Part shown: positions 54,861-64,000 of the stretch, piece by piece
How the letters are laid out: each line of letters opens with the position of its first letter
Position numbering within the stretch: position 1 is the stretch's first letter
Source: Cryptomeria japonica
Lineage: Eukaryota > Streptophyta > Pinopsida > Cupressales > Cupressaceae
Assembly (NCBI RefSeq): GCF_030272615.1
Contig: NC_081407.1
Coordinates: 438,369,230-438,433,229 of the forward strand
Direction: 5' to 3'
DNA length: 64,000 bases
Translations under genes and position numbers: made by a program
Notes under the pieces: model-generated
The model's database searches: none
What the model saw: the letters and a program-made list of their open reading frames with translations, nothing else
What the model was told of the DNA's origin: nothing

Positions 54861-57800
54861 AGACTAAACCAAACTTAGAATTACAAAACCTAAGGACCAG
54901 ACCTAGTGTCTCGGGGTCTCATCACAAATGGCCTTGCCTATGTGAAGGTGCAGAGACTTCATAGTTCTTGAAACTATTTAAAACCCATCTAATATGATGG
55001 TATATAAAGGAGTGGGTATGCAACCCTTTCTGGGTCCCTTTACCCTAGACAATTTTCTCGTTAGCTACCACCCACTTAGGTGAAACAGAGATGATGACCT
55101 AGCTAAAACAAAAGGTCCATCTATAACCCATAAACCAATGTTGATAGTAAAATAGTGATAAAAGTAAAACCAGTCTATATACTTCATCAATGGATTATCT
55201 CTACCACACTTATGTGATCTCCCAAGGGTTATAAACACAATTTTTATTCTTACAACTCTCATGATAAGAATGTCTCTTAAGTCATACCATTTTCAAGTGA
55301 TAGAAAGTACACGATTATGCTCATATCTATAAAACATGATCATTAACCAATACTAGTTACCCCCTAATGAATATCCCACTCAATTTGCATCATGGCATCA
55401 TATAATAATGTTGATAATCAAAACAAGATCAATATAATATACCTAAATTTGACATCATTTATATCATCTAGTAAGAAGCAATGGTCCTAAAACCATCATA
55501 ATAAACCAACATATGACATTACGAATCTGCTACTTAGGAACCTCGAGAAGAATGAGAATTATTAAGGATCTCAAACTTGGAATCTTTGAATATGAAACTG
55601 ATGGCTCCAAAGTCCTCTTTTGTTTGAAATCTTTGAATATGGACCCGAATGCTACACCAACACAAGACAACACTCTCAACGTACCCCACCCCTAAAACTC
55701 ATAGCTGTTGTCACCTCATGAAACGTTACGATTGCAAGATAAGAATATGATGGGTTTGTTAAAAAGGATTTAGAATCTTTCAAGAAAATTCGATTGGCAT
55801 GGTGAAACCCTTGTGAGAAAAAAACCACACCAAAGAGAACAATGCTTGTGTTATTCCTTCAAATGGGTTACAAGAATACTTCTCTCTAAATTCCTCTAGC
55901 ACTTTATTACTGCTACAACCTACAAAACAACTTGTCTAACCTCCTATACCAAGCTCCAATTCAAAAAATAAATAAAGGTGAAAACATGGGATGGTTTTGC
56001 AAAACATTTTACAAGCCCAATTTCACATCTCACCAATGCAAAAGGTATGCATTTTGATTTCACAGTATAGAATGGTTTCTCAACTTGTCTATTATGTTTG
56101 TCACTTGAGGATAGACCAATGGGAAGATTGTTAAATTTATTTGTTGAAGGGTTTGGGGGAACTCTATGAATCATTGAACACTTTCATGTAAATAAGGCCA
56201 TTTGAGGCCATTATGATGTATTTGGACCTAATTGGAAAAGTTTGAGGTCCATTGGGCAAAAATTATAAAAATTGTAAAATGTTATCATTATTGTCATGAC
56301 AACTTTTTAAAATTTGTTTGGGAGGTTGATTTTTGGCGGTTTGAGATTGTAACCCACTTGTATGGGCATGAATAGGCCTTTGTCACACCACCCAAGTTTG
56401 TCTTGTTGAATTTTGAAAGTTTTACTAAATGAAGTTGGAGATTTTTGTTCATACAAAAATGTTTCAGTCTGATTCTCATTATTTTTTATTGTAAAATTCA
56501 TCATATTTTCATTAGAAGTCGATTGGATATGGTAGAGAAGTGAATTACCTTCATTTCATATTTTGTAGCATTGAGATCCATTGAAATTTGAAGAAGATAT
56601 CACTATTTTTCCAAAAACTATCAAAACCCTCACTAGGGTTTCCAATGAATGGAAAAAATGTATTTTTGGCCTTTTTAACGTTAAAAAATCACACCACTAT
56701 TTGGAAAGGCTCTTGTAAATATGTATTTTCATTTCTCTTTCTTGCAGGTCTCCAAAACATCTAAGACACATGCTAGATTTGATTGATTGGTCTGATATTC
56801 ATCATGTATCGGACCTCTGGGATAGCAGCATAGAGAAAGTGGAATATAAGATAGGTGAGAGTGAAGTGCCTTGGATGGAATGTTGGAAGAGATGTGTGGG
56901 ACCCCTTCACACCCCATAGAAGCATTTAGAAGCCATAAAAAAGTTCCATAGAACAAATATTAATGATTGTCCTAAGGGTACCAATTGTCACAATCACAAT
57001 TTTACCAATGATATTGCCTACTCAAACAAGTTGTGTTTGGAAACCCCAGGTGTGGATATGTAATGGTAATGGAATGTCCTAAGAGTATCCCTTACACTAG
57101 TATGCACAAACCTTGGTGTCACAATGGTGTTGGTGTGGCCTTGGGCCAATGGTGATTGATTGTTACAATTAGGACAATGATCTTAAACACAATTTACGGT
57201 GTTTATAACTCTAATGTCCCAATCTACAAGTATATATTTTCACAAAACAATGAACAACCCAACCATAGCTATTAATAAGATTTCCCCATAAAATGCAGCA
57301 AAATGTATCATCATTGATAGAATAACTGACTTGCATTTAGTAAGAGACCTCAATGAGTGGAGTTTCATGCTGAAAAGAGTACTTGTGATAAAGATATTGA
57401 AATCAACGAGACATTATGCATTCAAAAATCCACAAGGAAGATCTAATATTTATGAATGAAATTTCAAATCAATCTAAGTTACATGTTTGATATTTTACTT
57501 ATATCATGGTAACATAAAATGTACATATGCACTCAACATACCTCTTTGCTTGTTTATTTGAGAATGTTGCTAGGAATTAATAGGTGAATGATACATTGAT
57601 CTACACATGAATCACTTGTACTTTCCTGATACTTTCATCCATTGGTCAAGGCCGCATACCCCCTAACACTTGAAGATTATTTCCACCCTCTTGATTACTT
57701 GAAGTCCATGCTCAAATCACACTAAATCACAATAGTTATTAGAAAATAGTGACCATAGCCAAGGAAGCCCAAATTTACTCATACTCAACATAATAAGAAA

Positions 57801-58861
57801 TAACTAAATCATCTGGACCATTATTCATAACATAACCTCTTTTCACATCGTGGAGACCAAAATTACAAGGAAGGCCAAAATTACAAGGATCACGCTTCTT
57901 CAAAGGAGCCATTGTTCAGAGCCACCAAACTATCAACAAGAGTAGAAGCTATTAGGCTCATACAATTTTAGGACATATAAAGAGTCACCTTAAAAAACCC
58001 ACACTAATTGCAAAAGATCAAAAGCTTTCCTAGAACAAAAGTACAATATAACATAAGGATGACGATAGACTATCAAATAGAAGAATGATCTCCTTATCCT
58101 TAACTACTCCCAAAATATTAATTATCATATAGAAAATATATATTACAAAACATTTAACATCTAAAATATAATATTGTTATTCTTTTCCTCTGTCAATTTT
58201 GTTCCATCAAATCTTTTATCTAATACTCTTTTAAAAATAGTGAACCTTACCAACATTATAAATGAGGCGGATGTTGATTTTAAATTTTAAAATAAAAAGT
58301 GGTGAGTATGATCAATGATGCTAAGGTTCTATTCATATTGTGTAACAAGGCACAATAGGCTAGGGATAGGAAAGATTGACTTTCTACTCTTCAATTTCAA
58401 ATGGTAGTTTAATATATATTGTGGAATTTTTTAGACCGTACATCTTAATATATATTGTATTAAATGTCTCTTTGTGGGACTACGTTCCCACCTTCTATCC
58501 TCTCTTTTATACATGACAATATATTTCTTTTCATTGACCAAAGGTGGACAAAAATATTTCACCAAAAGGATATCTTAACCAATTCTCGTTGAATCAGAAG
58601 CAAGAAATTTTTTTTTGTTGAAATACAATCTTCACAATTCTATCATCATGAGTGAAAACAATCCAATGAGGAGGACAAAGCTGAATAATGTGATGAGGAT
58701 CAGAGCCATCCAATCTAGGAGGCATAATATGAGACTCTTTCTGAACCAATGCTAAGGGATACTATGATTTGAAGCTTCTCTTAAATCCTCACATTTTGTT
58801 GTCACATAAGAGAAATGTGAAGCATAACTGGGCAGAGCAAATTCAAAGTCTTAGAATGAGG

Positions 58862-58864
<3 letters not shown>
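54861..58864. other. AT-rich DNA, no gene seen apart from a doubtful short ORF
   Basis: About 4 kb with short frames only. At 56747 a splice-acceptor-like CTTTCTTGCAG is followed by 56 open codons (LIDWSDIHHVSDLWDSS, ESEVPWMECWKRCVGP) ending at 56917. The composition is protein-like but I do not recognise it; it could be an exon remnant. Confidence 0.4.

Positions 58865-58936
<72 letters not shown>
58865..58936. repeat. (AT)36 microsatellite
   Basis: 72 uninterrupted bases of AT dinucleotides. Confidence 0.98.
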
Positions 58937-58938
<2 letters not shown>

Positions 58939-60082
58939 ATGGTAATATTTGAAAGGATATATGAAGGATATATGAAGGCCATGGTAGAAGAGAATATTTA
59001 CTTCACACTAAGTGAAGTTATGGAGGTAGTTGCCATGGATGTAAAGTGGGGAGTGTAAAGGATTCTTGGGATTCATGAAGAACATTAAGGAGAAAAGGTT
59101 AGTTATATCAAGGAAAAATAAAGAAAAAGGGAAGTGATAAAGAACGGAGGAAGAAAATAGGGAAGAAAGTGAGGAAATAAAGAGGGAGATCTAATTTATT
59201 TTGGTATGTAGCCTCTACTACTCTTTTTCTTGTTGAATGATTTTGCAATATTTTGAGAAGACTGCAAGGCATGAAGTAATGCTCATAAGGCATGAAGGAT
59301 CTATGTAAAGCACAAACCATACATATGAATACATGCAAGGAATGAATCATACATGTAAACCATGAAGTAATACATAAATAAACATAAGGTACAAGCATAT
59401 ATGAGAAAGTTTCTCATGGAGTGGACATGTTGAAGACACGTCGATCATGAAGCATACAAGAGAGAGGTATTCACAAAATAGACATCTGAAAACATCTCAT
59501 TTGTGAAGTAAAAAAATGCTAAAGAAAATTTCAAGTAATAAAAAAACTTACAAGGATGAGGCATATTCATAACTTTTGCAGTCCCACCATAGATATAAAC
59601 ACTAGAAGAAACTCATACTATTAGTGTATATATAAGACAATATGGGAGTTCATTATACCCAACGTGTGGTGTTGTTGTTCGTGTTGGCTCTGTTGGACCC
59701 TGCCATTAAGATTCAATATACATTATTCAATAAGATTAACTGTGCAACATAATGAAATATTGAAAAGTATGTTATCTTATTGAGCTTCACTTGGTTTCGA
59801 GAATAGTTTAATATTCTCTACTTAACAGGTCCAACCACATGAAGGTGGAAGCTCATTTGACACCTCCCCCTCCAACATCACTCTATATTCCTCATTAACA
59901 TCTAACATTCATTCATTAATATCACATAACATTCATTAACACATAATATTGATTAAAATTAATTAATACATGCAACATTCATCAATATTAATTAACACAT
60001 ATCATTCATAACCATTCATTAGCACATAATTATTTTCATTAACACATAAAAATCAGTCATTATCAAATAAGGTAGATTACAA
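58937..60082. other. AT-rich DNA downstream of the minus-strand gene
   Basis: No coding region. Around 59890-60060 a loose repeat of CATTCATTAACACATAA occurs about eight times, in the 3' flank of the minus-strand gene. Confidence 0.5.
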
Positions 60083-60234
60083 TCATTTCTTTTTTTCTTT
60101 TTTCTTTGAAGCTATGAAAAGACTAAGTGGAACATCATTTCCCCCCTCTTCAGTTGTTCTGTCCTCTGCTCGTGATCTTGATGTATGCCTAGTCCTATAC
60201 TGAGGACGAGGACACTAAAGCAAGGGGGGGTCCT
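60083..60234 (-). pseudogene. Last exon of the minus-strand gene (basic C-terminus)
   Basis: Acceptor TTGCAG precedes it. Residues PQYRTRHTSRSRAEDRTTEE, then VPLSLFIASKKKEKKK and a TGA at 60083-60085. The Lys-rich end could be a nuclear localisation signal. One in-frame TAG (60217-60219 region) sits where CAG would fit. The previous exon (60331-60407; STPDDLEGVQHVEVEARQND) joins it in phase. Confidence 0.55.
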
Positions 60235-60330
60235 CTGCAATAACAAAGAAATGGGTTAAATTCAAAACATTTTTTATTATTGTTACAAGTATTTAATTAA
60301 TTTAGAGAACATAACAGTTGCGCTCTTTAC

Positions 60331-60763
60331 CTGATGGGGCCACATCATTTTGTCTAGCCTCAACCTCAACATGTTGAACACCCTCTAGATCATCTGGAGT
60401 TGAAATACTAAAGGTTGCATGAATGTTGAACACCAATTGCAATTAAATTTTTGTTTAAAGGAATAACAGTGGTCCTCTTTACTTGATTGGGGAACATCAT
60501 GTTCCTGATGTTGTGTACTCGGATCATGCTCCACTTGGTCACCACCGACTACATGCTCTAAAATATTAACAAAAAAGGTTACATTAATTACTACTCTAAT
60601 TACAAATTAAGATGTTTAATTGTATTAATAATTACATAAATAAATTTGAATAGAAAATGAATACCTCCACTACTAGGATGCACATCCGGACCTTCATGTG
60701 CAATTGGTGTTTCATGATTAGCAAGTTGCATTCCAATGTCATGCACATTGTTATCATTGCTTG
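60331..60763 (-). pseudogene. Acidic/His-rich exons of the minus-strand gene (60671-60763, 60483-60557, 60331-60407)
   Basis: Three short blocks with similar composition: SNDNNVHDIGMQLANHETPI, GGDQVEHDPSTQHQEHD and STPDDLEGVQHVEVEARQND. Each has GT donors (GTATTC, GTAAAG, GTAAAG). The phases between them do not all agree, so exact borders are uncertain. They look like a flexible acidic linker. Confidence 0.45.
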
Positions 60764-60864
60764 CTTATTTAAAATAAATATAGTCACTTTATGTTGGAAC
60801 TCAACATCAATTAGATTATTGGTAAAGTATTCAATTTAAAACAATTTTGATTTAGCTTATTTAC

Positions 60865-61026
60865 CTGTGTGACGGATGCACCAGAATCTTGTGCTTGCCC
60901 ACTCAATTCTCATAGTCAATTAGCCATGGTTGTATAGCCTTGCTAGTAGCCAATTCTCTTGTCATCTATTGTGGGTGCTCTATTGTATTCAGAGCCTTGC
61001 ATTTTCGCTTGGTATCATGAATTTTG
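60865..61026 (-). pseudogene. Exon after the transposase domain, with four in-frame stops
   Basis: Phase 0 at both ends, 54 codons. Readable parts are YQAKMQGSEYNRAPTIDDKR and ELSGQAQDSGASVTQ, the latter typical of a helical, Gln-rich tail. The four stops (TGA, TAG, TGA, TGA) all sit where a C-to-T change from CGA or CAG would explain them. Confidence 0.55.
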
Positions 61027-61103
61027 CTTGCATTGTTTGATTAAAAAAAATCATTTGCAATTTATAAATATTTTGATGTGATATTTCATTTACAGATACT
61101 TAC

Positions 61104-61560
61104 AATTTGTGCGGCAAGTTTCATATAACCACCAGAGCCAAGTTTGTGTTGCCCGTGATTTTCTTGTCTTGCCTTGGTTTCCTTTGACGTGTCACTCGGT
61201 CTATGAAAAGTTTGAAATATGTTTGATTATATAAATATAAAGAGTAATTAATTAGTACATAATTACATTCGTAATAGTATCTTGTACCTTCTTTTGGCAT
61301 CTGGTGGTGTATTTCCTTTTTTCCTTTCAATTCTCTCCTTGGCATCCAAAATCAGGTCCTTCCACTCCATCTCAAGAATCATGGGGGGATGCTCATACTT
61401 TACGTTCTTCTCTAAATGGATCCTATAGTGGTCCCTCACATACTTTAGATATGTGCCATCTTTTTCAAGGAGCTTGGTTTTGTCAAAGGTGTCATTTCCA
61501 AAACACTTAACCATATGGTTTGTCAATTCATCTTTTAACCTTTTTTCTTGGTAATTCCAC
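61104..61560 (-). pseudogene. Transposase_24-like (Ptta/En/Spm plant transposase) exons (61288-61560 and 61104-61200)
   Basis: Exon 61288-61560 encodes WNYQEKRLKDELTNHMVKCF, LKYVRDHYRIHLEKN and HPPMILEMEWKDLILDAKER. Exon 61104-61200 encodes PSDTSKETKARQENHGQHKL, then GSGGYMKLAAQI. The Pro-Pro plus EW..L pattern, followed by a conserved SK...R...HK.GSGGY block, is the signature of the plant Ptta/En/Spm transposase family (Transposase_24), whose members accompany CACTA elements and probably bind their subterminal repeats. The splice (AAAAGAAG|GTACAAG to TTCATAG|ACC) restores the frame. No stops in these two exons. Confidence 0.7.
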
Positions 61561-61709
61561 CTTTTAAAAAAATAAAAAACCTGTTAGATTCAGAAATGAA
61601 CTAAATCTACATTAATTATAGTTAAAGGAATGGATCAAAGGAAAACTATTCTATCAATGATATGAAATCAAAATAGTGGATTAGGGTTAGTTCACATATG
61701 ATGTTCCAC

Positions 61710-61780
61710 CTTTTACATATGGTGGGCCCAAATATTTGCAATGCAATGTCACTAAGATTTTTTATAAAAAATATCATTTC
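61710..61780 (-). pseudogene. Short exon before the transposase domain
   Basis: 71 bases between TTTTTTGCAG and GTGGAACATC. It encodes EMIFFIKNLSDIALQIFGPT and joins the next exon in phase at the Arg-Trp of FGPTICKRWN. Confidence 0.6.
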
Positions 61781-61887
61781 CTGCAAAAAAATTCATGGGA
61801 TCATTAGTCCAAAACAAGTGATCAGAAAGTAAATTACAATTAGACTATAGATAATAATAATTTTAAAGTACCTAGAACCTTTTGTAC

Positions 61888-62027
61888 CTTTAAGAGAATC
61901 ATTTCTTCGTCGCTCACCACCAATATGGCTTGCAATGTTCCCATACTAGCAATAAAAGAAGATCCAGAAAATGATGGTACATTATCAGTAGTAGTCGCCT
62001 TTGGCGCATCCTCGTGTGCATCTCCTG
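61888..62027 (-). pseudogene. Exon of the minus-strand gene, acidic and hydrophobic part
   Basis: 140 bases, TTTCTATAG acceptor, GTACAAAAGG donor. It encodes DAHEDAPKATTTDNVPSF and LVVSDEEMILLK, open throughout and in phase with both neighbours. Confidence 0.6.
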
Positions 62028-62122
62028 CTATAGAAAATGAATCCATTATGAACTGCCCCCGAGAAAGAACGCTTGAAGAGAAATAAACACATAACAGAAG
62101 ATAGAGAAAAAGAGGGATCTAC

Positions 62123-62260
62123 CAATAGTGGGCGAGCCACTATGATGTGCAGTAGAGGATGTCTGCATGCTATGTGTTGTTGACATTGTAGTCTGCAATA
62201 CAGGTGGGGCTAACCTTTGATGAGGCGCCAACGATATTTGCATAGGAACATTGATAGCAC
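62123..62260 (-). pseudogene. Exon of the minus-strand gene, Ser/Thr/His-rich part
   Basis: 138 bases, TTCTTTAG acceptor, GTAGATCC donor. It encodes AINVPMQISLAPHQRLAPPV and MSTTHSMQTSSTAHHSGSPT. Open throughout. Confidence 0.55.
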
Positions 62261-62421
62261 CTAAAGAATAATACATTAAATATATAAAACATTAAATATA
62301 TGAAAACTGCAAGAATTGTAAACAAGGATGAACCTTTATTATGAACATTGACAGTATCAAGTATGATGTATTTTGGGTACTCAAAGTGATAAGCCAAGAA
62401 AATCATCATCACCTGAACTAC

Positions 62422-62807
62422 CTGTAACACCCTGATCATGGCCACCAGTTTCATGAGGATGCATAAATTGTTGTAAAAACAACACACACATATTTTAGTT
62501 AATGACATAAAAGAGTATAAAATATAAACCATTGTTGGACTTTTGTTATAATTAAAGCTTTTATTACTACTTACTTGCAAGTCATCTGATGTCTGAATCA
62601 ATTTTTGCACCCTCTCTCATATCTCATCAATTTGAGGCTCCGCGGATGCTAAAGCAAAAATCTCTCTACTAATTTTTCTAGTAGACTTTTTTAACAATTC
62701 CATAGGGTTTGTGGAATTTCCAAAGTCATCATCGCTTAATCTTGTTGAGTCCACATCCCTAGAGAGGTGCTCAGGTACTGTGGCTCCCTTTCCCTTTCCC
62801 TGAACAT
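62422..62807 (-). pseudogene. Exons upstream of the Ser/Thr-rich part (62575-62807 and about 62422-62468)
   Basis: Exon 62575-62807 has GKGKGATVPEHLSRDVDSTR and a helical block MELLKKSTRKISREIFALAS ending in RVQKLIQTSDDLQ, interrupted by one TGA that fits a former CGA. The short block at 62422-62468 encodes HPHETGGHDQGVT and its donor ACAG|GTAGTT leads in phase into the next exon, but its acceptor lacks a clear AG. Confidence 0.5.
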
Positions 62808-62925
62808 CTGTTAGTGACAAGAATATCATTATAAATTACAAAATTAGTCTAAAACACTCAAAAAAAGAACATAATAATGTAACAGTTTGGTTCTATCTAA
62901 TTTGTGTAATTACAATGAGGTTTAC

Positions 62926-62988
62926 CTACTCGATAGAAGTGTCATGACCTACATCCCTGTCTATGCTATGTGATTGATCCATCTCACC
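62926..62988 (-). pseudogene. Short acidic exon between SET exon and the rest
   Basis: 63 bases, TTGTCATAG acceptor, GTAAAC donor. It encodes GEMDQSHSIDRDVGHDTSIE and ends in a TAG directly before the donor, where CAG is the consensus. Phase to the next block does not fit. Confidence 0.4.
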
Positions 62989-63121
62989 CTATGACAAAGA
63001 AAAAATATAAAAACATTAGTGAAATTAAACCAATAGACTTAGCAAAAAAAATTCATAATAAAATGGTATATTAGAGTCATTAATTGGAGGTTGGTTAACT
63101 TAAATGGTATATAGTACATAC

Positions 63122-63865
63122 CACCCCCATGATAGTAACTTTGTTTGTATCTATACGATTCCAATTGTAATTGATTAGCAACTCTTTCCCTGCACTTATT
63201 GATTTTATCGCACATACGAATACATGATTTCCGTCGCGTGCCTCAAATATGCAATTGGGTTGTTTATTAGTTGACCTAGGTTGTGTACTATTTATAAAAC
63301 CTACAATATTCCTTGTTGCTTTTGGCCTTCCATCAATGTATACAACCACTCATTTACTTTGATCATTATGTTTCTATTGTATATAATTTGTTGACAGTGC
63401 ATACCTACGCATACTTTTTTTATATCGAACAATCTGCATCCAATTATTGTAATTGTAACAAGGTCCGGCAAACTCTATCAATTCAACAACTTTTTTGTAA
63501 CAAACCTTTATGCCTTCCATGGAAAATAGGCCCAAACCATGTAACGACGAAGGTGTTATGCGATATACCCTATCGTTAACACAAAAATAGATGTTTATTA
63601 GAGGAAGTTCCTTGGGTACCCATTGTTTCTGTAGATGTCTGTACCTCAAAGGCACCTCAATGTTGCCTTCGGTCTCATCATCATAAGAACATGACCACCC
63701 CTGAGCAAGGAAAAATTTCATGCGTTTATTGAATTTTCTTCTAATCTTTTGACCTCTAGTTGATCTCCCTATTGTAGACCTACTACATGTCTCACTTTCA
63801 TTTTCTATTCTTGCATTTCTCTCACTCGAGGAAGACACATCTGACAAATACCTATTTGGTGGTAC
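63122..63865 (-). pseudogene. SET-domain exon (protein lysine methyltransferase-like)
   Basis: A 248-codon exon-like block between GAGTGTAG and GTATGTAC. The first 70 residues are Ser/Arg/Lys-rich with a basic patch (RGQKIRRKFNKRMKFF). Then the SET fold: SSLHGLGLFSMEGI (SAM-binding GxG, residues about 107-120), VELIEFAGPCYNY, RRYALSTNYIQ, VVYIDGRPKATRNIVGFINS, KQPNCIF (the Asn-Cys of the pseudoknot) and AGKELLINYNWNRID (catalytic Tyr region). SET enzymes transfer methyl groups from SAM to lysines, mostly of histones. No post-SET Cys cluster is seen. Two in-frame stops (TAG, TGA) about 10 codons apart interrupt the middle of the domain, so it is probably not active now. RFINHSC is replaced by GFINST. 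It may be a separate gene or the N-terminus of the gene that continues to 60083. Confidence 0.7.
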
Positions 63866-64000
63866 CTACACTCCATCAAATAAGAGAGTTAGTTGGTAAT
63901 GAGAGAGATATTTTGCAAATGAGGGTAATGTTGATGAAGAATTTGGCCCTAAAGTTGATGCTGAGATTAAAATTTTAATAAGTCCAACTAGGGCCTCAAG
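63866..64000 (-). other. Upstream intron sequence of the minus-strand gene
   Basis: Ends in the acceptor GGAGTGTAG. The first exon(s), start codon and promoter would lie beyond the window. Confidence 0.4.

Larger units (their letters stand above)
60083..63865 (-). pseudogene. Multi-exon minus-strand gene or pseudogene: SET domain, acidic/His-rich exons, En/Spm-type transposase domain, basic C-terminus
   Basis: Fourteen exon-like blocks can be read on the minus strand: 63122-63865, 62926-62988, 62575-62807, about 62422-62468, 62123-62260, 61888-62027, 61710-61780, 61288-61560, 61104-61200, 60865-61026, about 60671-60763, 60483-60557, 60331-60407 and 60083-60234. Most have GT...AG borders, and phases agree at each of the seven junctions from the block at 62575-62807 to that at 60865-61026. 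The order is SET domain, acidic and His-rich linkers, a Transposase_24-like domain, more acidic linkers and a Lys-rich end. Nine in-frame stops make it a probable pseudogene. The link between the SET exon and the rest is not phase-proven (62926-62988 to 62807 does not fit), so two neighbouring genes remain possible. Confidence 0.6.

Noticed and set aside
56747-56917. A real exon of a host gene
   Set aside because: An acceptor-like site and 56 open codons exist, but no matching exon or known domain was found nearby.
58865-58936. (AT)36 as a replication origin or matrix attachment site
   Set aside because: A simple microsatellite explains it; nothing else supports such a role.

Overview
The window is nuclear DNA of a large-genome land plant, most likely a gymnosperm (conifer). 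I infer this from nested LTR retrotransposons with plant primer sites (TGGTATCAGAGC, initiator tRNA-Met), plant-type RNase H LINE debris, a CACTA-type transposon end, AT-rich spacers and plant-style small exons. No ordinary housekeeping gene, rRNA or tRNA gene is visible, and the species cannot be fixed from sequence alone.

Layout. 1-8200 is left flank: the 3' end of a LINE ORF2 (RNase H), a decayed ORF of unknown function split by a minus-strand solo LTR (2137-3950), then about 3.9 kb of AT-rich DNA with no gene seen. 8206-53165 is one 45-kb retrotransposon nest. The outer element (A, Ty1/copia type without pol) has matching TTCTC target duplications at its outer ends. A Ty3/gypsy element (E, 10327-32944) sits in A's gag-like region. 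E's very long LTR was hit by a pol-less copia element on the minus strand (F, 12238-18938) and by a gag-only Ty3/gypsy element (D, 19464-26753, TSD ATACT). A's 3' LTR was hit by a coding copia element (B, 37363-52211), and B's 3' LTR by a large pol-less element (C, 42410-52083, TSD AAACT). LTR divergence falls from about 11% for A to about 4-5% for F, 3% for D and 1% for C, which agrees with the nesting order.

53171-64000 is right flank: a stem-loop, a CACTA terminus with subterminal repeats (53715 on), a Ty3/gypsy gag remnant, an (AT)36 microsatellite, and a minus-strand multi-exon gene or pseudogene from 63865 down to 60083. That gene runs from a SET-domain exon, through acidic and His-rich exons, to an En/Spm-type plant transposase domain (Transposase_24-like) and a basic C-terminus. 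Exon phases agree across seven consecutive junctions, and its nine in-frame stops all fit C-to-T decay.

The most interesting signals are: the possible SET plus transposase gene near a CACTA end; a recurring class of pol-less copia elements (A and F) with a coiled-coil and four-zinc-knuckle protein plus a shared second ORF; a conserved inverted repeat bracketing the 3' polypurine tract in three copia families (A, B, F); a GC-rich box recurring in the LTRs and leader of D; complementary 20-base repeat arrays at the two ends of C; and a 213-bp direct duplication flanking E.
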